Source: JAHDDW01 sp964648795
Lineage (GTDB): Bacteria; Actinomycetota; Acidimicrobiia; Acidimicrobiales; SZUA-35
NCBI GenBank assembly: GCA_964648795.1
Contig: CAZYMB010000006.1
Location: 1-64,000 of the forward strand
Direction of reading: 5' to 3'
DNA: 64,000 nt
In this document: positions 62,243-64,000 of the stretch, one piece after another
Position numbering within the stretch: position 1 is the first letter of the stretch
Layout: every line of letters starts with the position of its first letter
Notes under the pieces: model-generated
Database searches by the model: none
What the model saw: the letters and a program-made list of their open reading frames with translations, nothing else
What the model was told of the DNA's origin: nothing
Position numbers and translations under genes: made by a program

Positions 62243-63646
62243 TTACCCGACAGAGCCTTCCATTTGCAGCTCGATCAGACGGCTCCACTCAACAGCGTAT
62301 TCCATTGGCAGCGTACGAGTGATTGGCTCGATAAAGCCATTAACCACCATCGATAGCGCTTGTGACTCACTTAGGCCACGACTCATCAAATAATACATCT
62401 GGTCATCGGCGACTTTAGAAACAGTTGCTTCGTGGCCAATCTCTGCGTCTTTAGGACCGATCTCCATGTAAGGGTAGGTATCACTCACCGATTCGTCATC
62501 CAAAATTAGAGCATCGCACTGGACGTGGCTCTTACAACCATAAGCTCCGTCTTCGACACGAACCAAGCCACGGTAGCTTGAACGGCCACCGGCAGACGAA
62601 ATCGATTTAGACACAATCTTTGATGTTGTTTCTGGTGCGGCGTGCACCATCTTTGCCCCAGTGTCTTGATGTTGGCCGTCGCCTGCGTAAGCCACAGACA
62701 AAACTTCACCTGATGCTTTTGGACCCATCAACCAGACGGCCGGATACTTCATAGTTAGGCGGCTACCGATGTTGCCGTCAATCCATTCCATGTGACCTTC
62801 AGCTTCAACCAAAGCACGCTTGGTAACAAGATTGAATACGTTGTTAGACCAGTTCTGAATAGTTGTGTAAGTAACGTGGGCGTTCTCTTTAACGACGATT
62901 TCAACCACAGCAGAGTGCAACGAGTCGGAAGTATAAACCGGAGCCGAGCAGCCCTCGATGTAGTGAACTTTCGAGCCTTCATCAGCGATAATAAGGGTGC
63001 GCTCAAATTGACCCATGTTCTCGGCGTTGATGCGGAAGTATGCCTGAAGTGGCATTTCAACTTCGACCCCAGGTGGAACATAGATAAACGACCCACCCGA
63101 CCAAACAGAAGTATTTAGTGAAGAGAACTTGTTGTCGTTCATCGGGATGACTTTGCCAAAGTATTGCTTAACTAACTCTGGGTATTCACGCAGCGCTGTA
63201 TCCATATCGCAGAAAATAACGCCCTGCTTCTCAAGGTCTTCACGGTTGCGGTGGAACACAACTTCAGACTCATACTGAGCGGTTACACCAGCTAAGTATT
63301 TACGTTCGGCTTCAGGGATGCCAAGCTTTTCGTAAGTGTCTTTGATTGCGTCTGGAAGATCTTGCCAGTCATCAACCTGGTCTTCGGTTGGCTTAATGTA
63401 GTAGTAGATATCGTCGAAGTAAATCTCTGACATATCACCACCCCAAGTAGGCATTGGGCGCTTCTCGAATTGAGTCAAGGCCTTTAGACGTTTCTTGAGC
63501 ATCCAGTCAGGCTCGCCCTTCATCCAAGACATCTCTTTAACAATGTCTGTATTAAGACCCTTCTTTGGCTTAAACACGTAGTCTTCGGCGTCGCTCCAAC
63601 CAAGTGAATATTTATCTAGATTAAGACCTTCAGGCGTAACTGTCAT
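62243..63646 (-). CDS. sufB: SufB, Fe-S cluster assembly scaffold
   Basis: A 467-residue SufB, the cluster-building subunit of SufBCD. Family blocks are MSWMKGEPDWMLKKRLKAL, MPTWGGDMSEIYFDDIYYY, LNTSVWSGGSFIYVPPGVEV, EGCSAPVYTSDSLHSAVVEI and CDALILDDESVSDTYPYMEI, ending EIGHEATVSKVADDQMYYLM. It is separated from sufD by the Nudix gene and an opposing small gene, so transcription of sufB and sufD is probably independent. Confidence 0.96.
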   Translation of the reverse strand: MTVTPEGLNLDKYSLGWSDAEDYVFKPKKGLNTDIVKEMSWMKGEPDWMLKKRLKALTQFEKRPMPTWGGDMSEIYFDDIYYYIKPTEDQVDDWQDLPDAIKDTYEKLGIPEAERKYLAGVTAQYESEVVFHRNREDLEKQGVIFCDMDTALREYPELVKQYFGKVIPMNDNKFSSLNTSVWSGGSFIYVPPGVEVEMPLQAYFRINAENMGQFERTLIIADEGSKVHYIEGCSAPVYTSDSLHSAVVEIVVKENAHVTYTTIQNWSNNVFNLVTKRALVEAEGHMEWIDGNIGSRLTMKYPAVWLMGPKASGEVLSVAYAGDGQHQDTGAKMVHAAPETTSKIVSKSISSAGGRSSYRGLVRVEDGAYGCKSHVQCDALILDDESVSDTYPYMEIGPKDAEIGHEATVSKVADDQMYYLMSRGLSESQALSMVVNGFIEPITRTLPMEYAVEWSRLIELQMEGSVG

Positions 63647-63745
63647 ATGGTTAAGAGTCTACTCACGTAACACCCTCGTGCCTAGGGAAAACCTTGCAAT
63701 TAGGGCTATAACTGGAATTTAAGACAAAGCCAGCGATTTGAACTA

Positions 63746-63797
63746 CTAGGCCAAACAACCCAATACCAGTAGGGGTGAATACCATTCACCTAGGCCA
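63746..63797. promoter_or_regulatory. Palindrome and direct repeats in the sufB divergent spacer
   Basis: GGTGAAT-ACC-ATTCACC (63774-63790) is a perfect 7-bp inverted repeat, flanked on both sides by the direct repeat CTAGGCCA. It lies about 130 bases before sufB and 50 before the plus-strand gene at 63842. It could be an operator for either. Confidence 0.4.
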
Positions 63798-63841
63798 TCT
63801 GGTAATGATAGAACCAACAGCAAAACAAGGGGATTGTTGAA

Positions 63842-64000
63842 ATGGAAGAATACAAATCAAACTCATACACATCTCGATATGGAATCACTACTTCATGTCG
63901 ACGCGTAGGCGACGGCGTTCATCGTGACTCAGGCTATATGTGTACAACAAACAGTTATGGAGTAAAGCCGTTCTATATGGAGAACAACGGATATAAAACG
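63842..64000 (+). CDS. Hypothetical protein, 5' part (runs off the edge)
   Basis: The ATG at 63842 follows AAGGGG and opens a frame of 53 codons to the window end. The product is polar and rich in Tyr, Ser, Asn and Gly with two cysteines (EEYKSNSYTSRYGITTSCRR, then GYMCTTNSYGVKPFYMENNG). Not recognised. The composition is unusual for the window and could be an exported or phase-separating type of protein, but only the start is visible. Confidence 0.55.
   Translation, partial: MEEYKSNSYTSRYGITTSCRRVGDGVHRDSGYMCTTNSYGVKPFYMENNGYKT

Noticed and set aside
1..64000. CRISPR arrays, insertion sequences, prophage or rRNA genes
   Set aside because: No spaced direct repeats, transposase motifs, phage genes or rRNA-like sequence seen on either strand.

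Overview
The window reads as a moderate-GC actinobacterium, most likely an aquatic member of the Acidimicrobiia or a related lineage, from a scaffolded (probably metagenome-assembled) genome with four runs of exactly 100 Ns. The lineage call is inference. It rests on actinobacterial core synteny on the minus strand (rsmI, metG, tatD, rsmA, ispE, tRNA-Gln, glmU-like, prs, rplY/ctc, pth, mfd, then eno, ftsB, DUF501, ppx-like), a 32-residue bS22-type ribosomal protein, SufU-type iron-sulfur assembly, inositol-phosphate synthase and apparently leaderless promoters.

Layout. 1-8.7 kb: a partial G3E (CobW-type) GTPase, several unknown proteins, two lipoproteins (metallophosphatase, FKBP), a HopJ-family protein, a TerB-like protein, a two-nuclease-domain DUF2779 protein and a beta-carbonic anhydrase. 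8.7-14.8 kb: overlapping genes for a YbhN-type membrane protein, Maf, an acetyltransferase, a half-length Ppx/GppA and DUF501, then ftsB and enolase, with a BON-OmpA membrane protein on the other strand. 14.8-19 kb: a Vps62-like membrane protein with a LysM partner, opposite a pseudokinase-FHA pair. 19-33 kb: the DNA-repair, translation and isoprenoid core block, containing a degenerate GlmU. 33-50 kb: DUF192, YchF, an EAL phosphodiesterase, adenosine kinase, a RibD-like reductase, dapE, a sugar transferase, dapC, hflX, miaA and inositol-phosphate synthase. 50-64 kb: a LysR regulator, then the iron-sulfur cluster machinery in two opposing halves (sufC-sufS-sufU on plus; sufB, then a Cys protein-sufD-Rieske-unknown-sufC, on minus), separated by a DUF1501/DUF1800 pair with decayed-looking flanks and a gap.

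How it fits together. Most genes are housekeeping. The unusual part is that syntenically correct genes have lost catalytic regions (GlmU, Ppx/GppA) or encode enzyme-like proteins without key residues (the kinase paired with FHA), which suggests repurposed or decaying proteins kept in ancestral operons. The Suf system is complete but rearranged, with two different SufC ATPases, an unknown protein and a four-cysteine protein in the sufD operon. Regulatory DNA is clearest between ino1 and lysR, where two inverted T-N11-A boxes overlap what looks like a leaderless promoter.
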